64,000 nucleotides of DNA from an uncultured Mediterraneibacter sp. (GCF_934309415.1 NZ_CAKRDI010000016.1:10921-74920), one strand, 5' to 3'; counted from the first letter of the stretch, positions 47,399 through 57,881 are shown. The notes: generated by a model from the sequence alone, not told the origin. Numbers and translations are program-made.

Positions 47399-49507
47399 TT
47401 ATTTTACATCATACACATACAGTTCATGAAGCGCACGTGTAGCACAGATATATTCTGCCTGATCACGAAGCGGATTGTTCTCTTTTCCACGAATGGCAAA
47501 CACCTGATCAAATTCCAGTCCTTTTGCAAGATAAAATGTTGTTACTGTCAGACCTTTCTTAAATGCGGAACTGTCACGATCCACATAAGATACATTGATG
47601 CCACGCAGTTTCAGCAGACGACTCAGATCGAACGCTTCTTCCTCTGTAGTTGTGATCAGTGCAGCTGTCTCGAATTTATCATTATCGCTGTCTTCTGACA
47701 TCTCAGATTTTCCATTATCCACTACGATATTCCCTGCCAGCTTCAGATTCGCAAGAAGTGTATCCAGCATCTCATCCTGTGATGTAAATGTTTTCTCTTC
47801 CACTTCTTTTCCGTGGCGGTCCAAAAGTTCCAGATCTGTGACTCCGCTGATCTTCTCGGCATATTTCGCAATTTCCATTGTATTTCGATAACTCTTATTC
47901 ATAACGATCTTGCGGATCTCTTTACCAAGAATCTTCGGAAGGAATCTCAGCACATCCTGCTGTTTCACATCCAGTGTCTGCGCACGGTCACCAAGAATCG
48001 TCATCTTACAGTGGAACAAGGTCTCAAGAATCGTATATTGCAGATAAGAATAATCCTGCATCTCATCAATGACCAGATGTTTGATATTCTTATGTGTGGA
48101 ATTACCGCCTTCCAGACGGTATTTCAGATACAGCATCGGGAATACATCTTCATACTGGATCTTACGTTTCTCATACGGTACATCCGGAAGCTGGTCACAT
48201 CCACAATCTTCCAGAAGCCAGTTGTATATCTTATAAGTGTCTTTGGTCGTATACATCCGGTCAAATTTACCCTGCAGTAATTCCTGATCTTCCTCGGAAA
48301 TATTTCTGCCTCTCAATGTCTCCCAGGAATCAATAAAATACTCTTTCACTGCATCCAGTCGCTTCAATAATGGCGTCTCTGTAAATTTGTAATAAAAGAG
48401 CTGGATCATCTCTTCTTCCGTCAGAGTCATGCCACGGAACGAGATCTCTTTGAACTCGATCAGGCGGTCTTCCAGAACCGCAAGGAATCCTTCCATCTCT
48501 CCTACGAACTCTTTGGACTGTTTCCAGTCAAACCGGTCTCTCGCTTCCTGATCCGGAAATTTCATATTTCGTTCCAACTGGTCATAACGATCTTCGCAAT
48601 CATTTGCAATTCCTTTTTTCAGTTCTTTATACGCATACAGATCAAAGCTCATCTCACGGATATTCTCCTCACCAAGTTCTGGAAGAATATGGGAAATATA
48701 ATCTGCGAATACCCCGTTTGGTGAGAGAATCAGCACATTAGAAGATTTCAGATTGTCACGGTCATGATATAAGAGATATGCAATTCTGTGCAGGGCAATG
48801 GAAGTCTTTCCACTTCCCGCAGCCCCCTGAATCACCAGAATTTTATCTTTCGTATTTCGGATGATCGCATTCTGCTCTTTCTGAATCGTGCGGACAATAT
48901 TTTTCAGCTTGACATCACTGTTATTTCCCAGTTCTTTTTTCAGAATATCATCGTCAATCTTTGTGTCACTCTCAAAGGCATAGACCATCTTTCCGTTTTT
49001 AATTTTAAACTGCCATTTGGAAATAATCTCTCCTTCCAGTCTTCCTGCCGGAGCTTCGTAAAAAGCTTCTCCTTTATCAAAATCATAGAACAGACCGCTG
49101 ACCGGGGCACGCCAGTCATAGATTAGCGGTTGCATTCCTGTCTTTTCTGCGAAATTCGCAATTCCGATATAAAACGGTTCCGGTTCATCATCGCCGTCAT
49201 ACACAAAATCTACACGTCCGAAAAACGGTGCATCCAGCATCTTTTCAAACCTATGTTTCAGCTGAAGTTTCTCGTTGTTGGCATTCACCTGATGCAGAAG
49301 TGCCTGCTGGTTATCATAATCTTCGTAACCATACTCATCCATCTCTGTATAGTTCTCCCAGTAATACTCCTGCATGTTGTCAATCTCTTTCTGTCCCTCT
49401 GACAGAGACTGACAGACTTCCTCCAGCCGTTTCTGTAACTTTATCTCCACATCTTCAAGGAAGCATCTTCCATCAAATCTACTGTCATTGCTGTTATAAC
49501 TTGCCAT
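47399..49507 (-). CDS. HelD-like superfamily I helicase
   Basis: 702 residues from the ATG at 49507 (GGAGG upstream). The N-terminal coiled coil (about 15-75) is followed by the FGRVDFVYDGD and YIGIANF segment, Walker A GAAGSGKTSIALHR (about 228-241), and the C-terminal helicase core with VIDEMQDYSYLQ and VTTFYLAKGLEFDQVF. HelD proteins bind RNA polymerase and recycle stalled complexes. The 300 bases upstream hold a terminator. Confidence 0.88.
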   Translation of the reverse strand: MASYNSNDSRFDGRCFLEDVEIKLQKRLEEVCQSLSEGQKEIDNMQEYYWENYTEMDEYGYEDYDNQQALLHQVNANNEKLQLKHRFEKMLDAPFFGRVDFVYDGDDEPEPFYIGIANFAEKTGMQPLIYDWRAPVSGLFYDFDKGEAFYEAPAGRLEGEIISKWQFKIKNGKMVYAFESDTKIDDDILKKELGNNSDVKLKNIVRTIQKEQNAIIRNTKDKILVIQGAAGSGKTSIALHRIAYLLYHDRDNLKSSNVLILSPNGVFADYISHILPELGEENIREMSFDLYAYKELKKGIANDCEDRYDQLERNMKFPDQEARDRFDWKQSKEFVGEMEGFLAVLEDRLIEFKEISFRGMTLTEEEMIQLFYYKFTETPLLKRLDAVKEYFIDSWETLRGRNISEEDQELLQGKFDRMYTTKDTYKIYNWLLEDCGCDQLPDVPYEKRKIQYEDVFPMLYLKYRLEGGNSTHKNIKHLVIDEMQDYSYLQYTILETLFHCKMTILGDRAQTLDVKQQDVLRFLPKILGKEIRKIVMNKSYRNTMEIAKYAEKISGVTDLELLDRHGKEVEEKTFTSQDEMLDTLLANLKLAGNIVVDNGKSEMSEDSDNDKFETAALITTTEEEAFDLSRLLKLRGINVSYVDRDSSAFKKGLTVTTFYLAKGLEFDQVFAIRGKENNPLRDQAEYICATRALHELYVYDVK

Positions 49508-49814
49508 ATGTTTTATGTTTCCTCCAAAATAGATTTTTGCTTTCTGTTTTATTGAAATGTATGACAAATCTTTACAGGGTTCTCTTTCTAAACCAGGACT
49601 CTGTTCGTTAAATTTGCAAACATTCAGTTTATTATTTTATCATATCTTCGAATGGGTTGTCATCTGATTTGAGTGAAATTGCTGATGAAATAAAAAATAT
49701 CCTGACAAGCACAGATTTTTCTGCATCCTGTCAGGATATTTCTATTTTCAAATTCGGATTTTTTCAAAGGAACCTATGCTTCACTGCCCGCTCCTATGTA
49801 CAATCTTCCTTCTA
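49508..49814. other. Gap between helD-like gene and nfnB
   Basis: 307 bases without a gene. It contains the terminator at 49692-49741 and the helD-like promoter region; nothing else is recognised. Confidence 0.6.
49692..49741. terminator. Bidirectional terminator after nfnB
   Basis: Arms AAATATCCTGACA / TGTCAGGATATTT around a 21-base loop; on the minus strand the hairpin runs into TTTTTT. It is about 75 bases past the nfnB stop. Confidence 0.8.
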
Positions 49815-51203
49815 TTATTTATTTCTCAGATATTCGTCGATACCTTTGGCACCTGCTTTACCAGCTCCCATAGCGAGGATAACTGTAGCAGCTCCTGTAA
49901 CGGCATCTCCACCGGCAAATACACCCTCTTTGGATGTCTGTCCGTTCTCTTCCTCTGCAACGATACATTTTCTGCGGTTTGTCTCCAGACCTTTTGTTGT
50001 AGAAGAGATCAGCGGGTTCGGTGATGTACCAAGAGACATGATAACTGTATCCACTTCGATGTCATACTCAGATCCTTCAATCTCAACCGGACGTCTTCTT
50101 CCGGAAGCATCAGGCTCACCAAGTTCCATCTTGATTACTGTCATGCTTGTGATGTTACCCTTGTCATCCACATTAATCTTCTTCGGATTTGTAAGAAGAT
50201 CGAAGATGATTCCCTCTTCTTTTGCGTGATGTACTTCTTCTGCTCTTGCAGGAAGCTCAGCTTCACTTCTTCTGTATACAACATGTACTTCAGCGCCAAG
50301 TCTGAGTGCTGTTCTTGCAGCATCCATAGCAACGTTACCACCACCGACAACGGCAACTTTCTTACCAGCTGCGATCGGTGTATCGTAATCATCACGGAAT
50401 GCTTTCATCAGGTTGCTTCTTGTCAGGTACTCATTTGCAGAGAATACTTCGTTTGCGTTCTCTCCCGGGATACCCATGAACATCGGAAGTCCTGCACCGG
50501 AACCGATGAATACAGCTTCAAATCCTTCTTCTTCCATTAACTGGTCGATGGTTGTGGATTTACCGATAACAACGTTAGTCTCAAATTTAACACCGAGCTC
50601 TTTTACTTTCTCGATCTCTTTTGCTACGACTTTCTGTTTTGGAAGACGGAACTCCGGAATACCATAAACAAGTACTCCACCGAGCTCATGAAGTGCCTCA
50701 AATACAGTTACATCGTAACCAAGTTTTGCAAGGTCTCCTGCACATGTAAGTCCGGACGGGCCAGAACCGATCACAGCAACTTTGTGTCCGTTCTTTGTCT
50801 CGGCACCTTCTGGTTTGATGTCATTCTCAAGAGCGTAATCTGCAACGAATCTCTCCAGTTTTCCGATAGAAACTGCCTCGCCTTTGATTCCGCGGACACA
50901 TTTTCCTTCACACTGGGATTCCTGTGGGCATACACGTCCACAGATAGCCGGAAGTGCACTGGATTTACCGATTACTTTATAAGCTTCTTCGATATTTCCT
51001 TCTTTTACTTCCTGGATAAATGCAGGGATATTGATAGATACAGGACATCCCTGAATACATCTTGCATTCTTACAGTTAAGGCATCTTGCAGCCTCTTCCA
51101 TAGCTTCTTCTTTATTATATCCAAGACAAACTTCTTCAAAGTTTGTAGCACGTACTTTTGGTTCCTGTTCTCTTACAGGTACTTTCTTCATCATATCAGC
51201 CAT
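49815..51203 (-). CDS. nfnB: NfnB subunit (glutamate synthase small-subunit family)
   Basis: 462 residues. The N-terminal region has the cysteines for two [4Fe-4S] clusters (CLNCKNARCIQGCP and CGRVCPQESQCEGKC); FAD site VIGSGPSGLTCAGDLAKLGYDVTVFE and NADP site VVGGGNVAMDAARTALRLG follow. Next to the NfnA gene it should form NADH-dependent reduced ferredoxin:NADP+ oxidoreductase, an electron-bifurcating enzyme. It is often named gltA. No glutamate synthase large subunit is nearby, which supports the Nfn assignment. Confidence 0.88.
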   Translation of the reverse strand: MADMMKKVPVREQEPKVRATNFEEVCLGYNKEEAMEEAARCLNCKNARCIQGCPVSINIPAFIQEVKEGNIEEAYKVIGKSSALPAICGRVCPQESQCEGKCVRGIKGEAVSIGKLERFVADYALENDIKPEGAETKNGHKVAVIGSGPSGLTCAGDLAKLGYDVTVFEALHELGGVLVYGIPEFRLPKQKVVAKEIEKVKELGVKFETNVVIGKSTTIDQLMEEEGFEAVFIGSGAGLPMFMGIPGENANEVFSANEYLTRSNLMKAFRDDYDTPIAAGKKVAVVGGGNVAMDAARTALRLGAEVHVVYRRSEAELPARAEEVHHAKEEGIIFDLLTNPKKINVDDKGNITSMTVIKMELGEPDASGRRRPVEIEGSEYDIEVDTVIMSLGTSPNPLISSTTKGLETNRRKCIVAEEENGQTSKEGVFAGGDAVTGAATVILAMGAGKAGAKGIDEYLRNK

Positions 51204-52090
51204 TACTCGTCACCTCCACAATGTCCGCATCCACCATGATGTGTATCGCCTTCCTGCAGTTTCAGCAGTGCACGTCCTTCTTCTGTCTTATACATCTGGC
51301 TTCTCTTCATAGCCTGGTCAAAATCAACGAGATGACCATCGAACTCTGGTCCGTCTACGCATGCGAATTTGATCTCATCGCCAACCTGCAGACGGCAGGC
51401 TCCACACATACCTGTTCCATCAACCATGATTGGGTTCATGCTGACGATTGTCGGGATCTCAAGTTTCTTTGTTAAGAGACAGACAAACTTCATCATGATC
51501 ATTGGTCCGATTGCAACACAGACATCGTATTTCTTGCCTTCTCCGACAAGCTCTTCGATCATAGTTGTAACCATACCTGCGTGACCATAAGATCCGTCAT
51601 CTGTACATGGATAATAGTTTCCTGCAACGGCTTTCATCTCATCCTCAAGGATCAGCATATCTTTTGTCTTAGCTCCAACGATAACATCTGCATCGATTCC
51701 GTGTGCTTTGAGCCATTTAACCTGTGGATAAACCGGAGCTGCGCCTACACCACCTGCTACAAAAAGCATCTTTTTATTCTTTAATGTCTCAAGATCTTCT
51801 TCTACGAATTCAGATGGACATCCCAGCGGACCTGTAAAGTCACGGAAATAGTCTCCTTCTTTCAGTTCTCCCATCTTTGTTGTGGAAGCCCCAACTTCCT
51901 GAACTACGATTGTGATGGTACCTGCTTCTCTGTCGTAATCACAGATTGTCAGCGGGATACGCTCTCCCTTCTCGTCCATCTTTACAATAATAAACTGACC
52001 TGGCTGACAGTGACTTGCCACACGTGGTGCATGTACATCCATCAGAAAGATTTTGTCTGCCAGTCTTCTAGCTTTTACAATCTTATACAT
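51203..52090 (-). CDS. nfnA: NfnA subunit (FAD/NAD-binding, [2Fe-2S])
   Basis: 295 residues from the ATG at 52090 with AAGGAGG. FAD-binding barrel (about 1-95, with GERIPLTICDYD), NAD domain with LFVAGGVGAAPVYPQ, and a [2Fe-2S] site CGACR...C near the C-terminus. It ends in a His/Cys/Gly tail (THHGGCGHCGGDE) that may bind metal. Its stop overlaps the nfnB start by one base, so the two are cotranslated. Confidence 0.88.
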   Translation of the reverse strand: MYKIVKARRLADKIFLMDVHAPRVASHCQPGQFIIVKMDEKGERIPLTICDYDREAGTITIVVQEVGASTTKMGELKEGDYFRDFTGPLGCPSEFVEEDLETLKNKKMLFVAGGVGAAPVYPQVKWLKAHGIDADVIVGAKTKDMLILEDEMKAVAGNYYPCTDDGSYGHAGMVTTMIEELVGEGKKYDVCVAIGPMIMMKFVCLLTKKLEIPTIVSMNPIMVDGTGMCGACRLQVGDEIKFACVDGPEFDGHLVDFDQAMKRSQMYKTEEGRALLKLQEGDTHHGGCGHCGGDE

Positions 52091-52413
52091 GTTTTTCCTC
52101 CTTGTAAATAATCGGTTACTGTTCCTACAATACTGCGATCTGCAGCACATCTCGTTATTCTAATCCGCCTCTCAACGACAGCCGGGATGAACTCTGTATC
52201 AAATCGTGCATCCTTTCTTTTAATCATCTCAATATTCATGATTAACCGGGATGAAACAGCAACAATAATCGCCCTTTGTTAATAATACGACAATTTCACC
52301 ATGAATTCAAGTACAACATACGGACAGATGTATAAAATATACATCTGTCCGTATGTTCTTAACAGATTTTCTTCGGTCTGTCATCTATGATACAAAATAA
52401 TTCCCGGCAATAA
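52091..52413. other. Leader of nfnAB with repeat pieces
   Basis: 323 bases without a gene. From right to left on the plus strand it holds the long hairpin at 52316-52356, a Rex-like TTGTTAATAATACGACAA (52277-52294, 11 of 14 consensus positions), two CCGGGATGAA words, and CGGTTACTGTTC near 52107, a fragment of the MITE-like repeat. The nfnAB promoter was not pinned down. Confidence 0.45.
52316..52356. terminator. Long perfect hairpin after the alcohol dehydrogenase gene
   Basis: Nineteen-base perfect arms (ACATACGGACAGATGTATA and its complement) with a three-base loop, 57 bases past the adh stop. No strong T run follows on either strand, so it may be a repeat rather than a terminator. Confidence 0.5.
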
Positions 52414-53595
52414 TTAGAAATCAACTTCTGTTCCGTAATATGTACATGTAAGAAGTTTTGCCATATTAGCCGGATCAATTGCACGTGGGTTAGATCCTGT
52501 ACATGCATCACCAACTGCAAGTTCTGCGATCTTATCAACTTTCTCTTTGAACTCTTCTTCATTGATACCGAAGTCTTTCAGTGTCTTAGGAATGTTCAGT
52601 TTTACATTGAATGCATCAATCTTTTCAACCAGGCTGTTGATCAGAGCTTTTTCTGATGTTCCCGGAAGTCCCATTCTGCGTGCGATCTCTGCGTAACGTT
52701 TTGCAGCTACAGGATCTTTCGCATTGTATTTGATTACATATGGAAGATAGATTGCATTTGCACATCCGTGCGGGATATGTCCTGTTGAGAATGCTGCACC
52801 TGTCTTATGAGCCATAGAATGAACGATTCCAAGTAATGCGTTGGAGAATGCCATTCCTGCAAGGCACTGTGCGTAATGCATCTGCTCTCTTGCAACCATA
52901 TCACAGTTGTAAGAAGCCGGCAGATAATCCAGAACCATCTCGATTGCCTGCAGAGCAAGTGGATCTGTGAATGGTCCGTTCAGTGTGGATACATATGCCT
53001 CGATCGCATGTGTCAGTGCATCCATACCTGTGTAAGCAACCTGTTTTACAGGAAGACCTGCTACAAGCTCCGGATCAACGATTGCAACATCCGGTGTAAT
53101 GTTGAAGTCAGCAAGTGGATATTTAACACCTGTCTGATAGTTTGTGATTACAGAGAAAGCTGTAACTTCTGTAGCTGTTCCTGATGTAGAAGGAATTGCT
53201 GCGAATTTTGCTTTCTGTCTCAGTTCAGGGAAGCTGAACGGAGTGATAATATCTTCAAAGGAGACATCCGGATACTCGTAGAATACCCACATTGCTTTGG
53301 CAGCATCGATCGGTGATCCACCACCCATTGCAACGATCCAGTCTGGTTCGAATTCACGCATTACTTCTGCGCCCTTCATAACTGTTTCTACTGACGGGTC
53401 AGGCTCAACGCCTTCGATCAGTTTTACTTCCATTCCGCCCTCTTTCAGGTAATTCACAGCTTTATCGAGGAATCCCTGACGCTTCATGGAACCGCCACCT
53501 ACTACAAGACAGGCTTTCTTTCCTTTCAGATTTTTCAGTTCTTCAAGACAACCTTTTCCATGATAAATGTCTCTTGGTAAACAAAATCTACTCAT
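52414..53595 (-). CDS. Iron-containing alcohol dehydrogenase
   Basis: 393 residues, usual length. NAD(P) site GGGSPIDAAKAM, then STSGTATEVTAFSVIT, and the metal-site segments GMDALTHAIEAYVS and GIVHSMAHKTGAAFSTGHIPHGCANA with three His; the upstream Asp is in the DPELV helix. It reduces acetaldehyde or butyraldehyde, or oxidises a diol. GGAGAG precedes the ATG. A Rex-like operator lies just downstream of its -10 box. Confidence 0.92.
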   Translation of the reverse strand: MSRFCLPRDIYHGKGCLEELKNLKGKKACLVVGGGSMKRQGFLDKAVNYLKEGGMEVKLIEGVEPDPSVETVMKGAEVMREFEPDWIVAMGGGSPIDAAKAMWVFYEYPDVSFEDIITPFSFPELRQKAKFAAIPSTSGTATEVTAFSVITNYQTGVKYPLADFNITPDVAIVDPELVAGLPVKQVAYTGMDALTHAIEAYVSTLNGPFTDPLALQAIEMVLDYLPASYNCDMVAREQMHYAQCLAGMAFSNALLGIVHSMAHKTGAAFSTGHIPHGCANAIYLPYVIKYNAKDPVAAKRYAEIARRMGLPGTSEKALINSLVEKIDAFNVKLNIPKTLKDFGINEEEFKEKVDKIAELAVGDACTGSNPRAIDPANMAKLLTCTYYGTEVDF

Positions 53596-53623
53596 AACAA
53601 AATCTCTCCTTTTTTATGTAGTA

Positions 53624-53641
53624 TTGTTATTTTTTTAACAG
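53624..53641 (-). promoter_or_regulatory. Rex-like redox operator of adh
   Basis: TTGTTAT-TTTT-TTAACAG matches the clostridial Rex consensus TTGTTAA-N4-TTAACAA in 12 of 14 positions. It starts five bases after the -10 box, at the expected transcription start. Rex represses NADH-oxidising fermentation genes when NADH is low. Confidence 0.55.
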
Positions 53642-53840
53642 GTATATTATAACGCTCAATTCAGAAAAAAGCAACCCTATTTTGGAAAATTTGAATAAAA
53701 TTTATGTAAAGTAAAATTGCTTTTCCGTTACTTTCAACATTAAATCTTTTACAGCTTCGTAGTTTATTGTTTTGAAAATCATTCTCACTTGCGCTTGTTT
53801 GACATTTTTTTATCTAATATACCTATATTATCTAAAAAGC

Positions 53841-53882
53841 CTCTCAACTGGCAACCATATCTAATCTGTTGCCAGTTGAGAG
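53841..53882 (-). terminator. Terminator of the zinc-ribbon/TPR gene
   Basis: Perfect 15-bp arms CTCTCAACTGGCAAC / GTTGCCAGTTGAGAG; on the minus strand GCTTTTTAGA follows. About 75 bases past the stop at 53957. Confidence 0.8.
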
Positions 53883-53956
53883 ACTTTTATAATAATTCAC
53901 TATTCACTCTATATCGATCATCCTGCTGATCTACATGACATAAATAACCAGATCAA

Positions 53957-55291
53957 TTATCCTTCTGTCGTAAGATATGTTCTGGTTGTCACCGAAGTAG
54001 CCTTTCCGTTCTGATTGTTGACCAGAATGGCGTTAAATACCGTTGTTGTTCCCATCGGCATATCGATCGGTCCTTCATATCTCGTAGAATCTGAAGTCGG
54101 ATCACTTCCATCCATCGTGTAATATGCAGTGTATCCATCCGGTACGGTGATCGTGATCTGAGTTGCAGAACTGTACTGTCCGGTTGACGGTGATACAGCC
54201 GGTGCATCCTCAATCGGGAATTCGATCGTATATTCTGCAGATGCTACGGCACTTGGAATTCCTTCCGCATTCACCGCAATCGCACGGATCTCTGTCTGAC
54301 CTTCCTTCTGAATCAGCACTGCCTCTGTATATTTTGTACTGGATGTTGTCGGATCTGTTCCGTCCGTCGTGTAATAGATCGTTCCTCCCGTACTGGAAGA
54401 AATTGTCACCTGCTGTACTTCTGTATAGCTACCTTCCTCCAGACTGAACGTAGGTGCATCCGACACATACTTCTGTACCGCCTTCAGCACTTTTGTATCT
54501 TCACAGTCTTCCAGCAATGTTGAAATCTTATCAACCTGATCGTTATCCAGATAGAATTCAATCGCAGCCTGATACAGCTTTTCATTGGACGGCTGTGTCT
54601 CAAGAGCTGTCAGATAGACAGACTCCGCGCCATCCAGATCGTCCTGATCTGCATACACATCCGAAAGTCCTTTATAGGCTTCCGCACGTGATTTGTCTTT
54701 CACGATCGCACGGTTAAAATAAGTCTGCGCGGCAGAATAATCTCCCGCCTGCAGTGCCTCATTTCCCTTCTTGATCACACCTGTATAGGAATTTTGATAT
54801 CCCACAAAAATTCCCACACCAATCAATACCAGAAGCAGAAACAGTACGATCAGAAGATTCCTGCGTTTCTTTCTTGCCGCTTCTCTCTGCCTGACTCTCT
54901 GCTGTCTGCGGCGCTCGTACGCATCCTGCTCCGGATCGCCGCTGCTTCTTCGCATCTGACCTGTATTCTGACGCTGGTTCTGAGCTTTTGCACGGCGTAC
55001 ATTCTCTCTACGCACCTGTCTGAGGCGTTCCATCTCATCCTCATTCAGAACCCGGGTAGAATTGATATTCCGATTCTGGGACGGATTTTTCTGAGGCTGG
55101 CTTTTCTGCCGCTGTCTCTTGATGTCATCTGTACGAATCGGGCGTGTTACATCTTCCACAGAACCTTTTACTTCTCTTGTGAGGACATCGTCCAGCGGGT
55201 TATAATCCGGCACCATCTGCACTTCCGTACCGCACTCGGGACAAATCAGCCGATCATCAGGTATATTTGCTCCGCAATGTGCACATCTCAT
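53957..55291 (-). CDS. Zinc-ribbon, TPR and chitobiase-like domain membrane protein
   Basis: 444 residues. Order: zinc ribbon CxxC...CxxC (Cys3, 6, 17, 20); a long basic, disordered Arg/Gln-rich region (about 45-144); one membrane helix (145-164); TPR repeats (about 171-270, with GNEALQAGDYSAAQTYFNRAI); then two beta-sandwich domains of the chitobiase C-terminal type, each with GTIYYTTDGTDPT or YTAYYTMDGSDPT. The cytoplasmic ribbon and outside TPR/beta domains suggest a scaffold or cell-surface sensor. The function is not known. Confidence 0.75.
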   Translation of the reverse strand: MRCAHCGANIPDDRLICPECGTEVQMVPDYNPLDDVLTREVKGSVEDVTRPIRTDDIKRQRQKSQPQKNPSQNRNINSTRVLNEDEMERLRQVRRENVRRAKAQNQRQNTGQMRRSSGDPEQDAYERRRQQRVRQREAARKKRRNLLIVLFLLLVLIGVGIFVGYQNSYTGVIKKGNEALQAGDYSAAQTYFNRAIVKDKSRAEAYKGLSDVYADQDDLDGAESVYLTALETQPSNEKLYQAAIEFYLDNDQVDKISTLLEDCEDTKVLKAVQKYVSDAPTFSLEEGSYTEVQQVTISSSTGGTIYYTTDGTDPTTSSTKYTEAVLIQKEGQTEIRAIAVNAEGIPSAVASAEYTIEFPIEDAPAVSPSTGQYSSATQITITVPDGYTAYYTMDGSDPTSDSTRYEGPIDMPMGTTTVFNAILVNNQNGKATSVTTRTYLTTEG

Positions 55292-55304
55292 CCTCTGTTT
55301 CCTC

Positions 55305-56144
55305 CTACTTGCGTACTGTTTCTACACAGTTGTTCATCAGCATTGCAATCGTCATCGGTCCTACGCCTCCCGGAACAGGAGTAATTGCGGATGTATGAGG
55401 TTCTACATCTGCAAAATCTACATCACCGCACAGATGATTGTCTGCGTCACGGTGCATTCCGACATCAATGACAACTGCTCCTTCTTTTACATACTCAGAT
55501 GTAATAAAGCGCTCTTTTCCGATTGCTACGATCAGAATGTCTGCACGTTTTGTAACTTCTTTCAGATCTTTTGTTCTGGAATGAGCGACTGTCACTGTAC
55601 CATTCTCTCTGAGCAGTAATGCTGCCATCGGTTTTCCTACAATATTACTTCTTCCGATGATCACGCACTCTTTTCCTGCAATCTCGATTCCGGTACGCTT
55701 CAGAAGCTGAATGATTCCTGCCGGTGTACAGGATAAAAATCCTTTTTCCCCGATCCAGAGTCTTCCGACACTTGCCGGATGGAATCCGTCCACGTCTTTG
55801 TCCGGTGAAATCGTACGGATGATCTTATCTTCATCAATGTGCTTCGGAACCGGAAGCTGTACAAGAATACCATTTACAGTATCATCTGCATTCAGTTCCT
55901 CTACCAGTCTGATCAGCTCTTCTTCCGTGGTCTCTTCCGGAAGTTCATAAGATCTTGACTCTACGCCGATATAAGCGCATGCCTTCTTTTTATTTCTTAC
56001 ATACACTGAGGAGGCCGGATCATTTCCGACCTGGATCACTGCAAGACAGATCTCTGTCCCTTCTTTTTTAAATGCAGCTACCTCTTCTTTTAATTCATCT
56101 TTTATCTGCTGTGATATTGCTTTTCCGTCAATCAGTTTTGCCAT
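55305..56144 (-). CDS. folD: Bifunctional methylene-THF dehydrogenase/cyclohydrolase FolD
   Basis: 279 residues from the ATG at 56144. Conserved segments are SVYVRNKKKACAYIGVES (catalytic Lys), QLPVPKHID, VIIGRSNIVGKPMA and PGGVGPMTIAMLMNN. It interconverts methylene-, methenyl- and formyl-tetrahydrofolate with NADP+. It lies 28 bases behind fhs and shares its pathway. Confidence 0.96.
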   Translation of the reverse strand: MAKLIDGKAISQQIKDELKEEVAAFKKEGTEICLAVIQVGNDPASSVYVRNKKKACAYIGVESRSYELPEETTEEELIRLVEELNADDTVNGILVQLPVPKHIDEDKIIRTISPDKDVDGFHPASVGRLWIGEKGFLSCTPAGIIQLLKRTGIEIAGKECVIIGRSNIVGKPMAALLLRENGTVTVAHSRTKDLKEVTKRADILIVAIGKERFITSEYVKEGAVVIDVGMHRDADNHLCGDVDFADVEPHTSAITPVPGGVGPMTIAMLMNNCVETVRK

Positions 56145-56172
56145 GTTTCTGTGTTTTTCTCCCTCTACTATA

Positions 56173-57843
56173 TTAAAACAGACCTGTGATCTTTCCGTCT
56201 GCATCTACGTCAATTCCATTTGCTGCCGGTACTTTCGGAAGTCCTGGCATTGTCATAACTGCTCCTGTAAGAGCTACCACGAATCCTGCTCCTGCACTTA
56301 CATAGACCTCACGGATGTGAATGTCAAAGTTCTCCGGTCTTCCCAGTTTCTTCGCATCATCTGAAAGTGAATACTGGTTCTTTGCCATACAGATTGGGAA
56401 CTCTTTGAATCCCATTGCTTCGATCTTTGCGATCTGCTTGTCTGCTGCCGGCTCATAAACAACATCGCGTGCACCGTAAATCTCCTGTGCGATCGTACGA
56501 ATCTTGTCTTTCAGGGAGAGCTCATTGTCATACAATGTGTGGAAGTGACTCTCTTTTGTCTCCAAAGTCTCCAGTACTTTCTCTGCGAGTACAACACCGC
56601 CTTCTCCGCCTTTCTCCCATACTTCTGAAAGTGCGAATTCACATCCTCTCTCACGGCAGAATTTCTCGATAAATGCATTCTCTGCATCTGTATCTGTCAC
56701 AAAAGAGTTCAGTGTTACAACAACCGGAACACCGTATTTCTGAATATTTTCAATGTGTTTCTCGAGGTTGACAATTCCTTTTGCAAGTGCTTCCAGATTC
56801 TCTTCTGCAAGGTCAGCCTTGGCAACACCTCCATTATACTTCAGAGCACGTACTGTGGCAACCAGAACTACTGCATCTGGTTTCAGTCCTGCCATTCTGC
56901 ACTTGATATCAAAGAACTTCTCTGCGCCAAGGTCAGCGCCGAATCCGGCCTCTGTGATTGTAATATCACTCATCTTAAGTGCCATCTTTGTCGCACGGAC
57001 ACTGTTACATCCATGAGCAATGTTGGCAAATGGACCGCCGTGAACGAGCGCCGGTGTATGCTCCAGTGTCTGGATCAGGTTCGGTTTGATGGCATCTTTC
57101 AGAAGCGCTGTCATCGCACCTGTTGCCTGAAGATCGTCTGCTGTTACAGGATCTCCGTTGAAATTATAAGCCACAATGATTCTTCCAAGTCTCTGTTTCA
57201 GATCTGCAAGATTATCTGCAAGACAGAGGATCGCCATGATCTCAGATGCAACTGTAATAACAAAATGATCTTCTCTGACCATTCCGTCAGTCTTACGTCC
57301 AAGACCTACCACGATATTACGAAGAACACGGTCATTCATATCCACGCAGCGTTTCCATACAACCTGACGCGGATCGATGCCAAGTGCATTTCCCTGCTGA
57401 ATATGATTATCAAGCATGGCTGCGAGAAGGTTGTTCGCAGATGTAATTGCATGGAAGTCTCCTGTAAAATGAAGGTTCAGGTCTTCCATCGGCACAACCT
57501 GCGCATAACCGCCGCCTGCTGCACCACCTTTGATTCCGAAGCATGGTCCAAGAGATGGCTCACGCAGTGCGATCATTGATTTCTTCCCAAGCTTTGCAAA
57601 TGCCTGTCCAAGACCTACGGATGTAGTTGTCTTTCCCTCTCCTGCCGGTGTCGGATTGATTGCTGTTACAAGAACAAGCTTTCCATCTTCATTGTCTTTG
57701 ATTCTGTCCCAGAGTTCATCTGAGAGTTTCGCTTTATATTTGCCGTAAAATTCCAGCTCATCTTCTGAGATTCCCGCTTTCGCAGCAACGTCTCTGATGT
57801 GCATCATTTCTGCTTCCTGTGCAATCTGAATATCTGTTTTCAT
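56173..57843 (-). CDS. fhs: Formate-tetrahydrofolate ligase
   Basis: 556 residues, standard length. The nucleotide-binding motif [20 protein letters not shown] (about 63-82) and [25 protein letters not shown] are complete. It makes 10-formyl-THF from formate, ATP and THF. With folD it feeds purine, glycine/serine and, in acetogens, the methyl branch of CO2 fixation. GAGGAGG precedes the ATG. Confidence 0.97.
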   Translation of the reverse strand: MKTDIQIAQEAEMMHIRDVAAKAGISEDELEFYGKYKAKLSDELWDRIKDNEDGKLVLVTAINPTPAGEGKTTTSVGLGQAFAKLGKKSMIALREPSLGPCFGIKGGAAGGGYAQVVPMEDLNLHFTGDFHAITSANNLLAAMLDNHIQQGNALGIDPRQVVWKRCVDMNDRVLRNIVVGLGRKTDGMVREDHFVITVASEIMAILCLADNLADLKQRLGRIIVAYNFNGDPVTADDLQATGAMTALLKDAIKPNLIQTLEHTPALVHGGPFANIAHGCNSVRATKMALKMSDITITEAGFGADLGAEKFFDIKCRMAGLKPDAVVLVATVRALKYNGGVAKADLAEENLEALAKGIVNLEKHIENIQKYGVPVVVTLNSFVTDTDAENAFIEKFCRERGCEFALSEVWEKGGEGGVVLAEKVLETLETKESHFHTLYDNELSLKDKIRTIAQEIYGARDVVYEPAADKQIAKIEAMGFKEFPICMAKNQYSLSDDAKKLGRPENFDIHIREVYVSAGAGFVVALTGAVMTMPGLPKVPAANGIDVDADGKITGLF

Positions 57844-57881
57844 TGTGGTGTCCTCCTCGTATTTTACTAGATTTCATTTCT

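Larger units (their letters stand above)
53596..53956. other. Control region between adh and zinc-ribbon/TPR gene
   Basis: 361 bases without a gene. It carries a TATAAT box (53651-53646 on the minus strand) and the Rex-like site, both for adh, and the terminator of the TPR gene (53841-53882). The middle is AT-rich with no recognised feature. Confidence 0.6.
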
